A DNA stretch of 64,000 bases from Pseudomonas ovata (GCF_003131185.1 NZ_QFFU01000001.1:372001-436000); one strand, 5' to 3'. Shown: positions 1 to 11,421, counted from the stretch's first letter. Notes: a model not told the origin generated them from the sequence alone. Program-made: numbers and translations.

Positions 1-322
1 GTCGGGTTTTAGGGTCCTTGGAAACCTGATGAAACAAATGAATCAGCAGCTTCTTGATGCACCCCAGGGGGTCGTGTTCAGCCTCGCTCTGGGTGGCCAG
101 GGACATTTCTTCGAGGGGTTCGTGCAGGCTGTCGAGCATCGCCTGCACCAGTTCGGCCTTGTTGGTGAAATGCCAATAAATGGCACCACGGGTCACACCG
201 GCGAGCGTCGCGATGTCGGCGAGCGTGGTCCGCGCGACGCCGCGCTCATAGAACGCCTGCTCGGCAGCTTCCAGAATCTGGCTACGGGTGGCTTGTGCTT
301 CCTCTTTGGTGCGACGAACCAT
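1..322 (-). CDS. ttgR: TetR-family repressor TtgR, 3' end outside the window
   Basis: The first 107 residues are present. Residues about 10-55 form a TetR-type helix-turn-helix ([20 protein letters not shown]), the DNA-binding part of the family; the ligand-binding C-terminal part lies beyond the window edge. The ATG at 320-322 faces ttgA across a 240-base divergent intergenic region. In P. putida TtgR represses both itself and ttgABC and is released by antibiotics, flavonoids and solvents; the same role is inferred here from family, synteny and the operator-like sequence between the genes. Naming is confident because of the ttgABC neighbours; TetR alone would not be specific. Confidence 0.93.
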   Translation of the reverse strand, partial: MVRRTKEEAQATRSQILEAAEQAFYERGVARTTLADIATLAGVTRGAIYWHFTNKAELVQAMLDSLHEPLEEMSLATQSEAEHDPLGCIKKLLIHLFHQVSKDPKTR

Positions 323-442
323 GGCAGTAAAACCTCAATAAAAATGCTCCAGCCTGTTTGCACAGGTGCTGGAGGCACGGTCGGGTGAGCGTTGTTTTCT
401 GGGTCCCGACCCGCTGGCTGCGACTTAAAGTCTCATAATCGA

Positions 443-476
443 CTGTTTACAAACAGCCGTGAATGTAAGTATATTC
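443..476. promoter_or_regulatory. Likely TtgR operator overlapping the divergent ttgR/ttgA promoters
   Basis: The stretch reads CTGTTTACAAACAGCCGTGA followed by ATGTAAGTATATTC. It contains the perfect inverted repeat CTGTTTACAAACAG at its left end. As I recall it, the P. putida TtgR operator is a pseudo-palindrome with TTTACAAAC and GAATGTAAGTATATTC parts, and both are here in the same order. It lies midway between ttgR and ttgA, where a shared operator would be expected. Confidence 0.8.
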
Positions 477-562
477 ATTAGCATGCTACTTATCTAGCGG
501 CAAAGTTTTTTACATCTCCACATTCTTGAGCAATCAAGGGTTCTGACCTTCCGAGGATCTTC

Positions 563-1723
563 ATGCAATTCAAGCCAGCTGTTCCCGTTCTGGTCACTGC
601 CGTCGCCCTGGCAACACTGCTCAGCGGTTGTAGCAAGAAGGAAGAAGCGGCCCCGCCCGCTCAGACTCCTCAGGTCGGCGTGGTGACCCTCAAAGCCCAG
701 CCTTATACCCTGACCACCGAGCTTCCGGGGCGCACCACCGCCTACCGGGTGGCCGAAGTGAGGCCACAGGTCGACGGCATCATTCTCAAGCGGCTGTACA
801 CTGAAGGCGCCGACGTCAAGGTCGGTCAGCAGCTCTACCAGATCGACCCGGCACTGTATGAAGCCACCGCCAACAGCGCCAAGGCCACGCTGCAATCGGC
901 CAAGTCCCTGGCCGACCGCTACAAGCAACTGGTCAGCGAGCAGGCAGTGAGCCGTCAGGAATACGACCAGGCCTTGGCCACCAGCCTGGAAGCCCAGGCC
1001 GCCTTGCAGACCGCACAGATCAACCTGCGCTACACCAAGGTGCTGGCCCCGATTTCCGGCCGCATCGGCCGCTCGGTCGTCACCGAAGGCGCATTGGTTA
1101 CCAGCGGCCAGACCAGCGCCCTGGCCACCATCCAGCAGCTCGATCCGATCTATGTCGACGTGGTGCAATCCTCGGCCGAAATGCTCAAGCTGCGCGCCGA
1201 CCTCGAAAGCGGCAAGTTGCAGAAAACCGGCGCCAACTCCGCCAAGGTCCAGCTGACCCTGGAAGACAACAGCGCCTACCCGCAGGAAGGCACCCTGGAA
1301 TTCTCGGAAGTGTCGGTGGACCAGACCAGTGGCTCGGTCACCCTGCGCGCTGTGTTCCCCAACCCCGAGCACCGTCTGCTGCCCGGCATGTTCGTCCACG
1401 CGCAGCTACAAGCCGGTGTGAATGCCAAGGCCATCCTGGCGCCGCAACAGGGCATCACCCGCGATCAGAAAGGCATCCCGACCGCCCTGGTGGTCAACCA
1501 GGACAACAAGGTCGAGCAGCGCACCCTGGTGGCTGACCGCACCGTCGGCGACAAATGGCTGGTCGAGAAAGGCCTGAACGAGGGCGACCGCATCATCACC
1601 GAAGGCCTGCAGTACGTGAAGCCGGGTGCCGAAGTGAAAGCCAGCGAAGCCACCAACGTGAAAGGCGCCAACCCGGCACCTGCTGCGGCCACCGATAAAG
1701 CCGCCGGCAGCAAAGGGGAGTAA
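563..1723 (+). CDS. ttgA: RND efflux periplasmic adaptor TtgA
   Basis: Membrane-fusion protein of 386 residues that links the inner-membrane pump TtgB to the outer-membrane channel. It begins with a lipoprotein signal ending in the lipobox LLSGC, so it is probably lipidated and anchored facing the periplasm. The body shows the usual order of an adaptor: beta-barrel/lipoyl halves around a coiled coil rich in Ala and Gln (about residues 95-150), then the second lipoyl half (PISGRIGRSVVTEGALV) and a C-terminal domain, with a Pro/Ala-rich tail. GAGGATCTTC precedes the ATG as ribosome binding site. First gene of ttgABC, only 3 bases before ttgB. Confidence 0.95.
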   Translation: MQFKPAVPVLVTAVALATLLSGCSKKEEAAPPAQTPQVGVVTLKAQPYTLTTELPGRTTAYRVAEVRPQVDGIILKRLYTEGADVKVGQQLYQIDPALYEATANSAKATLQSAKSLADRYKQLVSEQAVSRQEYDQALATSLEAQAALQTAQINLRYTKVLAPISGRIGRSVVTEGALVTSGQTSALATIQQLDPIYVDVVQSSAEMLKLRADLESGKLQKTGANSAKVQLTLEDNSAYPQEGTLEFSEVSVDQTSGSVTLRAVFPNPEHRLLPGMFVHAQLQAGVNAKAILAPQQGITRDQKGIPTALVVNQDNKVEQRTLVADRTVGDKWLVEKGLNEGDRIITEGLQYVKPGAEVKASEATNVKGANPAPAAATDKAAGSKGE

Positions 1724-1726
1724 CCC

Positions 1727-4700
1727 ATGTCGAAATTTTTCATTGACCGCCCCATCTTCGCCTGGGTAATCGCCCTGGTGATCATGCTGGTCGGCGGTTT
1801 GTCGATCCTCAAGCTGCCGATCAACCAGTACCCCAGCATCGCGCCACCGGCCATCGACATCCAGGTCAGCTACCCGGGCGCTTCGGCGCAGACCGTGCAG
1901 GACACCGTGGTGCAGGTCATCGAGCAACAGCTCAACGGTATCGACCGCTTGCGCTATGTCGGTTCGGAGAGCAACTCCGACGGCAGCATGACCATCACCG
2001 TGACCTTCGAGCAGGGCACCAACCCTGACACCGCGCAGGTCCAGGTGCAGAACAAGCTGAACCTGGCCACCCCGCTGCTGCCGCAAGAAGTGCAGCAGCA
2101 GGGTATCCGCGTGACCAAGGCGGTGAAAAACTTCCTGATGGTAATCGCGCTGGTGTCCGAGGACGGCAGCCTGACCAAGGAAGACCTGGCCAACTACATC
2201 GTCTCCAACATGCAGGACCCGATCTCCCGGACCTCGGGCGTGGGTGACTTCCAGGTCTTCGGTGCCCAGTACGCCATGCGTATCTGGCTCGACCCGGCCA
2301 AGCTGAACAACTTCCAGCTGACCCCGGGCGATGTCAGAACCGCCATCAGCGCGCAGAACGTCCAGGTGGCCACCGGTCAGCTTGGCGGCCTGCCGTCGAT
2401 CAGCGGCCAGCAGCTCAATGCCACGATCATCGGCAAGACCCGCCTGCAGACTGCCGAACAGTTCGAGAACATTCTGCTCAAGGTCAACACCGACGGCTCG
2501 CAAGTGCGTGTCAAGGATGTCGCCACGGTCGGCCTGGGTGCACAGAACTACAGCGTCGACTCGCAATTCAACGGCAAGCCGGCCTCGGGCCTGGCGATCA
2601 AGCTGGCCCCCGGCGCCAACGCACTGGACACCGCCAAGGCGATCCGGGCGACCATCGCCTCGCTGGAACCGTTCTTCCCGCCTGGCATGCAGGTCGCTTT
2701 CCCGTATGACACCACGCCAGTGGTCAGCGAATCGATTTCCGGGGTGGTCCACACCCTGATCGAAGCGGTCGCGCTGGTGTTCCTGGTCATGTACCTGTTC
2801 CTGCAGAACTTCCGCGCCACGGTGATTACCACCCTGACGGTGCCGGTGGTGCTGCTGGGGACATTCGGCATCCTGGCGGCCTTCGGCTTTACCATCAACA
2901 CCCTGACCATGTTCGGCATGGTGCTGGCCATCGGCTTGCTGGTGGACGATGCCATCGTCGTGGTGGAAAACGTCGAACGGGTGATGATCGAAGACAAGCT
3001 GTCACCGCGTGACGCGACCATTCGCTCGATGACCCAGATCCAGGGTGCACTGGTCGGTATCGCCCTGGTGCTCTCGGCAGTATTGCTGCCCATGGCGTTC
3101 TTCGGCGGCTCGACGGGTGTGATCTACAAACAGTTCTCCATCACCATTGTCTCGGCCATGGCCTTGTCGGTGGTCGTGGCACTGATCTTCACCCCGGCCT
3201 TGTGCGCCACCATGCTCAAGCCGATCGACCACTCCCATGACCTGGAAAAGCGCGGCTTCTTCGGCTGGTTCAACCGCACCTTCGACCGTGGCGTGCATGG
3301 TTACGAGCGCGGCGTGAACGGCATGCTCAAGCACAAGTGGCCGGCCTATATCGCCTATGCGCTGATCTGCGTAGGCATGGTATGGATGTTCAACCGCATC
3401 CCGGCCGCCTTCCTGCCCGAGGAAGACCAGGGCGTGATGTTCGTCCAGGTCCAGACCCCGGCGGGCTCCACCTCCGAACGCACCCAGCAGGTGCTCGACA
3501 CCATGCGTGAACACCTGCTGACCAAGGAAGCCGGTGCGGTGAAGTCGGTGTTCACGGTCAACGGCTTCAACTTCGCCGGTCGCGGCCAGAGCTCGGCGAT
3601 TGCCTTCGTCCTGCTCAAGCCATGGGATGAGCGTACCGCCGAAAACAGCGTGTTCGAACTGGCCAAGCGTGCCCAGGGCTACTTCTTCAGCCTGCGCGAT
3701 GCGATGGTGTTTGCCGTGGTGCCACCTTCGGTACTGGAACTGGGTAACGCCACCGGTTTTGACGTCTACCTGCAGGACCAGGGCGGTGTCGGCCATGAGA
3801 AACTCCTGGCTGCGCGCAACCAGTTGCTCGGTGCCGCCGCCCAGAGCAAGATCCTGGCCGGTGTGCGCCCCAACGGCCTGAACGATGAGCCGCAATACCA
3901 GTTGATCATCGACGACGAGCATGCCAGCGCCCTGGGCGTGACGCTGTCGGACATCAACGACACCCTGTCGATTGCGCTGGGTGGCAGCTACGTCAACGAC
4001 TTCATCGACCGCGGTCGGGTCAAGAAGGTCTACCTGCAGGGCGACGCCGGTGCGCGGATGAACCCTGAAGACCTGAAAAAGTGGTACGTGCGCAACAACC
4101 AGGGGCAAATGGTACCGCTGTCGGCCTTCGCCAGCGGCGAGTGGGTCTACGGTGCACCGAAGCTGACCCGCTACAACGGCGTACCGGCCATGGAAGTACT
4201 GGGTACCCCGGCACCGGGCTACAGTACCGGACAAGCCATGGCCGAGATCGAGCGCATGGCCAAGGACCTGCCGGCCGGCATTGGTATCTCCTGGACCGGC
4301 CTGTCGTACGAAGAGCGCCTGTCGGGCTCGCAGGCACCGGCCCTGTATGCGCTGTCGCTGCTGGTGGTGTTCCTCTGCCTGGCGGCCCTGTATGAAAGCT
4401 GGTCGATCCCGATCGCGGTCATGCTGGTCGTACCGCTGGGGGTGATCGGTGCCTTGATGGCGACCAGCCTGCGTGGCCTGTCCAACGACGTGTTCTTCCA
4501 GGTCGGCCTGCTCGTAACGGTGGGTCTGGCGGCGAAAAACGCCATTCTGATCGTCGAGTTTGCCAAGGAGTTGCATGAACAGGGCAAGGGCCTGGTGGAA
4601 GCCACGGTCGAAGCCTGCCGGATGCGTCTGCGCCCGATCATCATGACCTCCATGGCGTTCATCCTGGGTGTCGTGCCACTGGTGATTTCGACCGGCGCCG

Positions 4701-4858
4701 GCTCCGGCAGCCAGCACTCGATCGGTACCGGCGTGATTGGCGGTATGATTACCGCCGTCGTTCTGGCGATCTTCTGGGTGCCGCTGTTCTTTGTCTCGAT
4801 CTCCGGGCTGTTCAAGAGCAAACAGAAAAACACTCCACACCACGAGGCTGGCCAATGA
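1727..4858 (+). CDS. ttgB: RND efflux inner-membrane pump TtgB
   Basis: Proton-driven HAE1-family transporter of 1043 residues, the normal length for AcrB/MexB-type pumps, exporting antibiotics, solvents and aromatic compounds as a trimer. It starts [17 protein letters not shown], the family's first membrane helix. The proton-relay pair D407-D408 is seen in [20 protein letters not shown] within TM4, and large periplasmic loops follow TM1 and TM7. The last helices contain the [17 protein letters not shown] motif with the conserved Lys. It overlaps ttgC by 4 bases (ATGA), so the two are translationally coupled. Confidence 0.96.
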   Translation: MSKFFIDRPIFAWVIALVIMLVGGLSILKLPINQYPSIAPPAIDIQVSYPGASAQTVQDTVVQVIEQQLNGIDRLRYVGSESNSDGSMTITVTFEQGTNPDTAQVQVQNKLNLATPLLPQEVQQQGIRVTKAVKNFLMVIALVSEDGSLTKEDLANYIVSNMQDPISRTSGVGDFQVFGAQYAMRIWLDPAKLNNFQLTPGDVRTAISAQNVQVATGQLGGLPSISGQQLNATIIGKTRLQTAEQFENILLKVNTDGSQVRVKDVATVGLGAQNYSVDSQFNGKPASGLAIKLAPGANALDTAKAIRATIASLEPFFPPGMQVAFPYDTTPVVSESISGVVHTLIEAVALVFLVMYLFLQNFRATVITTLTVPVVLLGTFGILAAFGFTINTLTMFGMVLAIGLLVDDAIVVVENVERVMIEDKLSPRDATIRSMTQIQGALVGIALVLSAVLLPMAFFGGSTGVIYKQFSITIVSAMALSVVVALIFTPALCATMLKPIDHSHDLEKRGFFGWFNRTFDRGVHGYERGVNGMLKHKWPAYIAYALICVGMVWMFNRIPAAFLPEEDQGVMFVQVQTPAGSTSERTQQVLDTMREHLLTKEAGAVKSVFTVNGFNFAGRGQSSAIAFVLLKPWDERTAENSVFELAKRAQGYFFSLRDAMVFAVVPPSVLELGNATGFDVYLQDQGGVGHEKLLAARNQLLGAAAQSKILAGVRPNGLNDEPQYQLIIDDEHASALGVTLSDINDTLSIALGGSYVNDFIDRGRVKKVYLQGDAGARMNPEDLKKWYVRNNQGQMVPLSAFASGEWVYGAPKLTRYNGVPAMEVLGTPAPGYSTGQAMAEIERMAKDLPAGIGISWTGLSYEERLSGSQAPALYALSLLVVFLCLAALYESWSIPIAVMLVVPLGVIGALMATSLRGLSNDVFFQVGLLVTVGLAAKNAILIVEFAKELHEQGKGLVEATVEACRMRLRPIIMTSMAFILGVVPLVISTGAGSGSQHSIGTGVIGGMITAVVLAIFWVPLFFVSISGLFKSKQKNTPHHEAGQ

Positions 4859-6315
4859 GCAAGTCCCTGATCTCCCTGGCAGTCACCGCGTTCATCCTCG
4901 GCGGCTGCTCCCTGATACCCGAGTACCAGCAACCGGCCGCCCCGGTGGCCGCCCAGTACCCGCAAGGACCGGCCTACGAGCCGGCCCAGGCGGCCAACGT
5001 GGCGGCAGCCGAACAAGGCTGGCGGCAGTTTTTCCGTGACCCGGCCTTGCAGCAACTGATCCAGACCGCGCTGGTCAACAACCGCGACCTGCGCGTGGCG
5101 GCATTGAACATCGATGCCTACCGCGCCCAGTACCGTATCCAGCGGGCTGACCTGTTTCCGGCGGTCTCGGCCACCGGCAGCGGCAATCGCCAGCGCCTGC
5201 CGGCCGACATGTCGACCACCGGGCAAAGCAGCATCAGCAGCACCTACTCGGCGACCCTGGGCGTCAGCGCCTATGAGCTGGACCTGTTCGGCCGGGTGCG
5301 CAGCCTGAGCGAGCAAGCCTTGCAGAACTACTTCGCCACCGAAGAAGCCCGGCGCAGCACGCAGATCAGCCTGGTGGCCAGCGTGGCCAATGCCTACCTG
5401 ACCTGGCAGGCCGACAAGGAGCTGCTCAAGCTGACCGAGGACACGCTCAAGACCTACAACGAAAGCCTGCGCCTGACCAGCCGCAGTAACGAAGTAGGCG
5501 TGGCCTCGGCCCTGGACCTGAGCCAGGCACGCACCTCGGTGGAAAGCGCCAAGGCCCGGCTGGCCCAGTACCAGCGCCTGGTGGCGCAGGATCAGAACAA
5601 CCTGACCCTGCTGCTGGGCACCGGCCTGCCGGCCAACCTGCCACAGGCCCAGCCCTTGAGTGCTGATCTGTTCAGCGAAATGCCGGCCGGCATGCCGTCG
5701 GACCTGTTGCAGCGTCGCCCTGACATTCTCCAGGCCGAGTACAACCTGAAGGCGGCCAACGCCAATATCGGCGCGGCCCGTGCAGCGTTTTTCCCCAGCA
5801 TCAGCCTGACGGCCAATGCCGGCAGCATCAGTCCGGACCTGTCCGGGTTGTTCGGCGGCGGCTCGGGGACGTGGTTGTTCCAGCCGAGCATCAACCTGCC
5901 GATCTTCAACGCCGGCAGCCTGCGTGCCAGCCTGGATTATTCGAAGATCCAGAAGGAAATCAGCGTCGCCAACTATGAAAAGGCGATTCAGACGGCCTTC
6001 CAGGAAGTGTCCGATGGCCTGGCGGCGCGCAAGACCTACGACGAGCAGTTGCAGGCGCAGCGTGATTTCGTCACGGCCAACCAGGATTACTACCGCCTGG
6101 CCGAGCGTCGCTATCGGATCGGGATCGACAGTAACCTGACCTTCCTCGATGCACAGCGCTCGCTGTTCAGTGCCCAGCAGACGCTGATCACCGACCGCCT
6201 GGCGCAGTTGACCAGCGAGGTCAATCTGTACAAGTCGTTGGGGGGTGGCTGGTACGAGAACAGCGCGCAGAACCAGCCGATTGCCAAGGAAAAGCCTTCG
6301 GTGCAGTTGTTTTGA
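4855..6315 (+). CDS. ttgC: Outer-membrane efflux channel lipoprotein TtgC
   Basis: OprM/TolC-type outer-membrane factor of 486 residues, with two repeated OEP domains as expected. The N-terminus has a lipoprotein signal with lipobox ILGGC, followed by the conserved YQQPAAPV start of mature NodT-family proteins and [15 protein letters not shown]. The sequence [17 protein letters not shown] segment (here [13 protein letters not shown]) is a family hallmark. It completes the tripartite pump and is followed by a strong terminator, closing the operon. Confidence 0.95.
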   Translation: MSKSLISLAVTAFILGGCSLIPEYQQPAAPVAAQYPQGPAYEPAQAANVAAAEQGWRQFFRDPALQQLIQTALVNNRDLRVAALNIDAYRAQYRIQRADLFPAVSATGSGNRQRLPADMSTTGQSSISSTYSATLGVSAYELDLFGRVRSLSEQALQNYFATEEARRSTQISLVASVANAYLTWQADKELLKLTEDTLKTYNESLRLTSRSNEVGVASALDLSQARTSVESAKARLAQYQRLVAQDQNNLTLLLGTGLPANLPQAQPLSADLFSEMPAGMPSDLLQRRPDILQAEYNLKAANANIGAARAAFFPSISLTANAGSISPDLSGLFGGGSGTWLFQPSINLPIFNAGSLRASLDYSKIQKEISVANYEKAIQTAFQEVSDGLAARKTYDEQLQAQRDFVTANQDYYRLAERRYRIGIDSNLTFLDAQRSLFSAQQTLITDRLAQLTSEVNLYKSLGGGWYENSAQNQPIAKEKPSVQLF

Positions 6316-6325
6316 TTCATGTTTG

Positions 6326-6365
6326 AAAGACAACAAACCCGCCTGATGGCGGGTTTGTTGTCTTT
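6326..6365 (+). terminator. Strong terminator after ttgABC
   Basis: A perfect 18-base inverted repeat (AAAGACAACAAACCCGCC and its complement) around the loop TGAT. It begins 11 bases after the ttgC stop. The arms are A-rich on one side and T-rich on the other, so it could work in both directions. Confidence 0.9.
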
Positions 6366-6394
6366 GGAGTGGATGGAATTATTGTGATGGTCTT

Positions 6395-6935
6395 TAGAAA
6401 GGTTCCGGCCCTCTCCGGGCCGGCTTACTTTGTCTTGGCAAAGTAAGCAAACCGTTTGCTCCTGGTTCCGGCCCCTTCGGGGTCCCCTCCCTCCGGCGTC
6501 GCTCCGGGGGTCGCCGCTTATGGGCCGTCCCTGGCCCAAGCGGCTAACGGGCCGTCCTGGCCCTTTTCCCCCCTGCGCAACGCCTCCACTCGGCCTGCAC
6601 AAGTCGCGTTCTGCGTCGCCTGCACCCTCGCGCATGAAAAGCAGAGCAAGAGCAAAAGCTGTTGCTGTTGCTGTTGCTCTTCTACGCAAATATCACAGAC
6701 GACACAGATCGCGACTTGGGCGCAGGCCGAGTGGAGGTGTCGCGGAATCGGGGAGCGAGGCAGGGATGCCGAGCCAGCGCCGCTGGGCCAGGGACGGCCC
6801 ATCGGCGCGGCCCGATAGAGTGGCGCCGCAAGGAGGGAACCCCGCAGGGGCCCAGCCAGGAGCCAGCGGTTTGGTTACTTTGCCAAGACAAAGTAACCCG
6901 GCCCGAAGAGGGTCGGAACTGCTCTAAGGGCTAGC
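6395..6935. repeat. Large imperfect inverted-repeat element between ttgC and pcaT
   Basis: Two arms of about 250 bases face each other. Each outer end carries TTACTTTGTCTTGGCAAAGT, itself a hairpin (about 6424-6447 and the complement near 6875-6896). Further matching blocks include GGGCCGTCCCTGGCCCA and CCTCCACTCGGCCTGC. The arms meet around a trinucleotide run (GCTGTTGCTGTTGCTGTTGC, 6659-6678). Open frames here are low-complexity and run on both strands, so I regard them as spurious. The element looks like a widespread intergenic Pseudomonas repeat; no transposase is present. Confidence 0.75.
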
Positions 6936-7050
6936 CACAACAAGCACGGACAACACCGTACAAAACTCAACAGCGGCAAGCCGCCTCCCACCGTCTGGAG
7001 CCAGGCATGAAATCCGCTCACCCCGACACAACCTCAGCCACCAACCTCAA

Positions 7051-8349
7051 TCAATGATCATGATGCAGGTAAGCCGGTTCCTTGGGCAGCCGCAGGCTGA
7101 ACAGGAACGCCACGGCCATCATCACCGTCACGTACCAGTAGAAATTGCTCTCCATCCCCATGTTCTTCAGGTTCAGTGCCACATATTCAGCCGAGCCACC
7201 AAACATCGCGTTGGCCACCGCATACGCCAGGCCCACACCCAGCGCACGCACCTGCGGCGGGAACATCTCGGCTTTTACCAGGCCGCTGATCGAGGTGTAG
7301 AAGCTGACGATCGCCAGCGCCAGCGTGATCAGCACAAAGGCCATCCACGGACTGCTCACGGTCTTGAGCGCCATCAGGATCGGAAACGTGCACAAGGTGC
7401 CCAGCGCGCCGAACCACAGCATCGAATTACGCCGCCCGATACGGTCGGCCAGCATGCCGAACAACGGCTGCATGCACATGTACACAAACAACGCGCCGGT
7501 CATGATGTAGCTGGCCGTCTTGGGCGGCATGCCGCCGGTATTGACCAGATACTTCTGCATGTAAGTGGTAAAGGTATAGAAAATCAGCGAGCCACCCGCG
7601 GTGTAGCCCAGTACCGTGATAAACGCTGCCTTGTGATGCTTGAACAGGGCTGACACGCTGCCGGCGTCCTTATCCTTGCGGCTTTCGGCGGTGGTGGTCT
7701 CATCCAGGCTGCGACGCAGGAACAAGGCAATGATCGCCGCACAGGCGCCGATCACGAACGGAATGCGCCAGCCATAGTCACGCAGCTCTTCGGTGGTCAG
7801 AAACTGCTGCAGGATCACCACGGTCAGCACCGCCAGCAACTGGCCGCCGATCAGGGTCACGTACTGGAACGAAGCAAAAAAACCACGCTGGCCACGCAAC
7901 GCCACCTCACTCATGTAGGTGGCGGTGGTGCCGTACTCGCCGCCCACCGACAGCCCCTGGATCAGGCGCGCCACCAGCAGCAGTGCCGGCGCCCAGGCGC
8001 CGATGCTGGCGTAGGTGGGCAGGCAGGCGATCACCAGCGAACCGAAGCACATCATGCTTACCGAGATCAGCATCGAACTCTTGCGCCCGTGCTTGTCGGC
8101 GACCCGGCCAAACAGCCAGCCGCCGATGGGGCGCATCAGAAAGCCGGCAGCGAACACGCCTGCGGTGTTGAGCAACTGCACGGTAGGGTCGTCGGAGGGA
8201 AAGAACGCAGGCGCAAAATAAATCGCGCAAAAGGCATAGATGTAGAAGTCGAACCACTCGACAAGGTTGCCTGACGAGGCCCCGACGATGGCGAAGATGC
8301 GTTTGCGGCGCTCCTCACCGGTGTAGTGCGGCTGCGTGGTCGTTGCCAT
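7051..8349 (-). CDS. pcaT: MFS transporter of the MHS family, PcaT-like
   Basis: A 432-residue, 12-helix permease of the metabolite:H+ symporter family (relatives: KgtP, ShiA, PcaT). Visible marks are [14 protein letters not shown] in TM1, the loop [14 protein letters not shown] and [19 protein letters not shown]. In pca clusters this subgroup takes up beta-ketoadipate or related dicarboxylates; the substrate here is inferred from position after pcaF. I chose the ATG at 8349 rather than one 11 codons earlier because GGGGGAG lies just upstream. A terminator-like hairpin separates it from pcaF, so it may have its own promoter in the 233-base gap. Confidence 0.85.
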   Translation of the reverse strand: MATTTQPHYTGEERRKRIFAIVGASSGNLVEWFDFYIYAFCAIYFAPAFFPSDDPTVQLLNTAGVFAAGFLMRPIGGWLFGRVADKHGRKSSMLISVSMMCFGSLVIACLPTYASIGAWAPALLLVARLIQGLSVGGEYGTTATYMSEVALRGQRGFFASFQYVTLIGGQLLAVLTVVILQQFLTTEELRDYGWRIPFVIGACAAIIALFLRRSLDETTTAESRKDKDAGSVSALFKHHKAAFITVLGYTAGGSLIFYTFTTYMQKYLVNTGGMPPKTASYIMTGALFVYMCMQPLFGMLADRIGRRNSMLWFGALGTLCTFPILMALKTVSSPWMAFVLITLALAIVSFYTSISGLVKAEMFPPQVRALGVGLAYAVANAMFGGSAEYVALNLKNMGMESNFYWYVTVMMAVAFLFSLRLPKEPAYLHHDH

Positions 8350-8479
8350 TGTTGCTCCCCCATCCTGGTGTGATATCGACACGATTGCCCTGCAAGGATA
8401 ACCCTGTCGCGAAACAATTGGTCACATCTGCCGGAATGAAAGTTCCACGTAGACGCTTTACGAGGGGCATTTCGCGGGT

Positions 8480-8504
8480 AAAAAGACGCAGGCCAAAGCC
8501 TGCG
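8480..8504 (-). terminator. Terminator-like hairpin after pcaF
   Basis: On the minus strand CGCAGGC-TTTG-GCCTGCG is followed by TCTTTTT. It lies about 80 bases after the pcaF stop and before pcaT, so read-through into pcaT is likely reduced. Confidence 0.7.
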
Positions 8505-8582
8505 AAGAGGAGGTAAAGCGGATAAGCAACCGCCCGGCCTGCCCTTTTGTGGAGACAGGTCCGGACAGTGACAGAACAACCC

Positions 8583-9788
8583 TCAGGTACGCTCGATGGC
8601 CAGCGCCAGGCCCTGGCCTACGCCTACGCACATGGTGGCCAGGCCCTTGCGGCCCCCGGTTTTTTCCAGTTGGTGCAAGGCCGTCAGCACCAGCCGTGCG
8701 CCGCTCATGCCCAAGGGATGGCCCAGGGCGATGGCGCCGCCGTTCGGGTTGACCTGAGGCGCGTCGTCGGCCAGGCCCAGTTCGCGCAGCACGGCAAGCC
8801 CCTGGCTGGCAAAAGCTTCGTTGAGTTCGATCACATCGAAATCAGTCACGGCCACACCCAGGCGCTCGACCAGCTTGCGTACAGCAGGCACCGGACCGAT
8901 GCCCATGACCCGCGGGTCGACACCGGCGCTGGCCATGCCGAGAATCCGTGCACGCGGGGTCAGGCCGTGTTTCTTGACCGCTTCAGCCGAAGCCAGAACC
9001 AGCGCGGCGGCACCGTCGTTGACACCCGAGGCGTTGCCGGCGGTCACGGTCTTGTTCGCACCGTTGACCGGCTTGAGCTTGCTCAGGGTTTCCAGGCTGG
9101 TGTCGGCACGCGGATGTTCGTCCTTGTCGACGATGGTTTCACCCTTCTTGTGCGCCACGCGCACCGGCACGATTTCTTCGGCAAAGAAACCGGCAGCCTG
9201 GGCGGCGGCGGTGCGCTGCTGGCTGCGCAGGGCAAACGCATCCTGGTCGGCGCGCGACACCTTGTAGTCATCGGCCACGTTGTCAGCGGTTTCCGGCATG
9301 GCATCGACGCCATACTGGGCTTTCATCAGCGGATTGATGAAGCGCCAGCCAATGGTGGTGTCTTCCAGTTTCATGTTGCGCGAGAACGCGGCATCAGCCT
9401 TGCCCATCACGAACGGTGCACGCGACATCGACTCGACGCCGCCGGCAATGGCCAGCTCCATTTCGCCCGAAGCAATGGCACGAAATGCCGTGCCGATGGC
9501 GTCCATGCCCGAGGCGCACAGGCGGTTGAGGGTCACACCCGGAATGCTCGCCGGCAGGCCGGCCAGCAGTGCGGCCATGCGCGCCACGTTGCGGTTGTCT
9601 TCGCCGGCCTGGTTGGCGCAGCCGTAGAAGACTTCGTCCACTTCGGCCCAGTTGACCGAAGGGTTGCGCTCGATCAGCGCCTTGATCGGCACAGCGGCCA
9701 GGTCATCGGCGCGTACGCCGGACAAACCACCGCCGAAGCGGCCGATCGGGGTGCGGATGGCATCGCAGATAAAGACGTCACGCATCAT
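8583..9788 (-). CDS. pcaF: Beta-ketoadipyl-CoA thiolase PcaF
   Basis: Thiolase of 401 residues, the usual length, cleaving beta-ketoadipyl-CoA to succinyl-CoA and acetyl-CoA as the last step of aromatic degradation. The nucleophilic Cys is in [12 protein letters not shown] (about residue 91), the His in [10 protein letters not shown] and the second Cys in [11 protein letters not shown]. The N-terminus [20 protein letters not shown] is typical of PcaF/PaaJ thiolases. An AGGAG site precedes a double ATG; the first ATG overlaps the pcaJ stop by 4 bases. Its neighbours pcaI and pcaJ supply the CoA-activated substrate. Confidence 0.95.
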   Translation of the reverse strand: MMRDVFICDAIRTPIGRFGGGLSGVRADDLAAVPIKALIERNPSVNWAEVDEVFYGCANQAGEDNRNVARMAALLAGLPASIPGVTLNRLCASGMDAIGTAFRAIASGEMELAIAGGVESMSRAPFVMGKADAAFSRNMKLEDTTIGWRFINPLMKAQYGVDAMPETADNVADDYKVSRADQDAFALRSQQRTAAAQAAGFFAEEIVPVRVAHKKGETIVDKDEHPRADTSLETLSKLKPVNGANKTVTAGNASGVNDGAAALVLASAEAVKKHGLTPRARILGMASAGVDPRVMGIGPVPAVRKLVERLGVAVTDFDVIELNEAFASQGLAVLRELGLADDAPQVNPNGGAIALGHPLGMSGARLVLTALHQLEKTGGRKGLATMCVGVGQGLALAIERT

Positions 9789-10564
9789 GCTTCTCCTGGT
9801 GCCTGACCGTGGGCGGCGGCAGTACGCGCTTCCAGATCACGCAGAGCGGTCAGTTCAACCTCGGTCGGATCGGCGGAACAGGTTACGTTTTCGGCAAAGC
9901 GCACTGGCCAGCCGGTGGCGGCGGTGACTTGTTCACGGGTGACGCCAGGGTGCAGCGTGGTGACCACGAACTCGTTGCTACCCTCCTCCGGCTCCATGAT
10001 GCACAGGTCGGTGATAATGCCCACAGGACCGGCACCCGGCAGGCCGAGACGCTTGCGCGAGTCGCCGCCTTCGCCATGGCCCACCGACGTGATGAAGTCC
10101 AGGCGCTCGACGAACGAACGTGGCGACTGCTTGAGGATGATCAGCACTGACTTGGCAGAGCCGGCAATCTCCGGTGCGCCACCGGCACCCGGCAGGCGCA
10201 CCTTGGGGTTGTGGTAATCGCCGACCACGGTGGTGTTGATGTTGCCGAAGCGGTCGACCTGCGCGGCCCCCAGGAAGCCCAGGTCAACGCGGCCGCCTTG
10301 CAGCCAGTAGCGGAAGATTTCGCTGGTCGACACCACGGTGTCGGCGGTTTCGGCCAGTTCACCGTCGCCGATCGACAGCGGCAATACGGTCGGCTTGGCG
10401 CCGATCGGGCCCGATTCGTAAATCAGTACCACGTCCGGCGCCGAGGTCAGGCGGGCGAGGTTGGCGGCCTTGGACGGCAGGCCGATGCCCACAAAGCAGA
10501 CCGTGCCGTTGTGCAGACGACGTGCGGCGGCGATGGTCATCATTTCACTGGTGGTGTAAGTCAT
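9785..10564 (-). CDS. pcaJ: 3-oxoadipate CoA-transferase subunit B, PcaJ
   Basis: Family I CoA-transferase beta subunit, 259 residues. With PcaI it moves CoA from succinyl-CoA to beta-ketoadipate. The catalytic Glu lies in the [10 protein letters not shown] segment near residue 51, and the glycine-rich [17 protein letters not shown] stretch is typical of the fold. The start ATG overlaps the pcaI stop by one base and the end overlaps pcaF, so pcaIJF is a coupled unit. Confidence 0.94.
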   Translation of the reverse strand: MTYTTSEMMTIAAARRLHNGTVCFVGIGLPSKAANLARLTSAPDVVLIYESGPIGAKPTVLPLSIGDGELAETADTVVSTSEIFRYWLQGGRVDLGFLGAAQVDRFGNINTTVVGDYHNPKVRLPGAGGAPEIAGSAKSVLIILKQSPRSFVERLDFITSVGHGEGGDSRKRLGLPGAGPVGIITDLCIMEPEEGSNEFVVTTLHPGVTREQVTAATGWPVRFAENVTCSADPTEVELTALRDLEARTAAAHGQAPGEA

Positions 10565-11421
10565 TACTTTGCCTCCGCAGCGCTGGCCAGCTTGTTCTTG
10601 AATTCAGCGAAATCCGCCGTGTCCTCGATGTACTCCTTGATCCAGGCCTGGAAGCCCTCGCGATCACGGGCAATCGGGTCCCAGTCCTGATAGAAGCGGT
10701 TGTCGCGCTCGTAGTAGCCATGGGCATACGAGGGATGCGCGCCGCCAGGCACCACGCACACAGCGCTCAGGGCCCAGGTCGGCAATACGCAAGAGTTCAT
10801 TGGTGCCTGCAGGTCGTCGACGATTTCCTCGACCGTGACGATGCAACGCTTGGCCGCCAGGGCCGCTTCCTTCTGCGAGCCGAGGATGCCCCAGATCAGC
10901 ACGTTGCCCTTGCGGTCGGCCTTCTGGGCGTGAATCACGGTCACATCAGGGCGTACCGCCGGTACCGCCGCCAGTACTTCACCGGTAAACGGGCAGGTGA
11001 CGGTCTTGATCAGCGGGTTGACCTTGGGCAGGTCGGAGCCGGCATAGGCACGCAGCACCGCGAACGGCAGGCCCGAGGCACCGGCCACATAGGCGTTGGC
11101 CAGGTCGGCGTGGCTGTGTTCTTCCAGCTCCAGAGGGCGTGGCCATTTTTTCTCGACGGCATCGCGCAGGCGGTGCAGGGAACCGACACCCGGGTTGCCG
11201 CCCCAGGAAAAGATCAGGCGCTTGACGCAGCCGGCGCCGATCAACTGGTCATAGATCAGGTCCGGGGTCATGCGCACCAGGGTCAGGTCGCGTTTGCCCT
11301 GACGGATGATTTCATGGCCGGCGGCCGAGGGGATCAAATGCGTGAAACCTTCCAGCGCAACGGTGTCGCCATCGTTGACCAGTTGTTTCACCGCATCACG
11401 TAAAGACATGATTTCAGCCAT
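10564..11421 (-). CDS. pcaI: 3-oxoadipate CoA-transferase subunit A, PcaI
   Basis: Family I CoA-transferase alpha subunit, 285 residues, partner of PcaJ. It carries the N-terminal DGDTVALEGFTHLIPSAAG segment and FSWGGNPGVGSLHRLRDA, the conserved CoA-transferase glycine motif. A GGGAGCACC site precedes the ATG. It is the first gene of pcaIJF, downstream of pcaR on the same strand, and its 167-base upstream gap contains a PcaR-type operator, so it is probably activated by PcaR with beta-ketoadipate. Confidence 0.94.
   Translation of the reverse strand: MAEIMSLRDAVKQLVNDGDTVALEGFTHLIPSAAGHEIIRQGKRDLTLVRMTPDLIYDQLIGAGCVKRLIFSWGGNPGVGSLHRLRDAVEKKWPRPLELEEHSHADLANAYVAGASGLPFAVLRAYAGSDLPKVNPLIKTVTCPFTGEVLAAVPAVRPDVTVIHAQKADRKGNVLIWGILGSQKEAALAAKRCIVTVEEIVDDLQAPMNSCVLPTWALSAVCVVPGGAHPSYAHGYYERDNRFYQDWDPIARDREGFQAWIKEYIEDTADFAEFKNKLASAAEAK

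Noticed and set aside
494..6336. Very long minus-strand open frames opposite ttgA, ttgB and ttgC
   Set aside because: They are antisense to well-recognised genes, rich in His, Gln, Gly and Arg without family features; GC-rich codon use leaves the opposite frames open.
6430..6934. Several frames of 60-190 codons in the 6.4-6.9 kb region
   Set aside because: They translate an inverted repeat and a trinucleotide run, occur on both strands, and have no ribosome binding sites.
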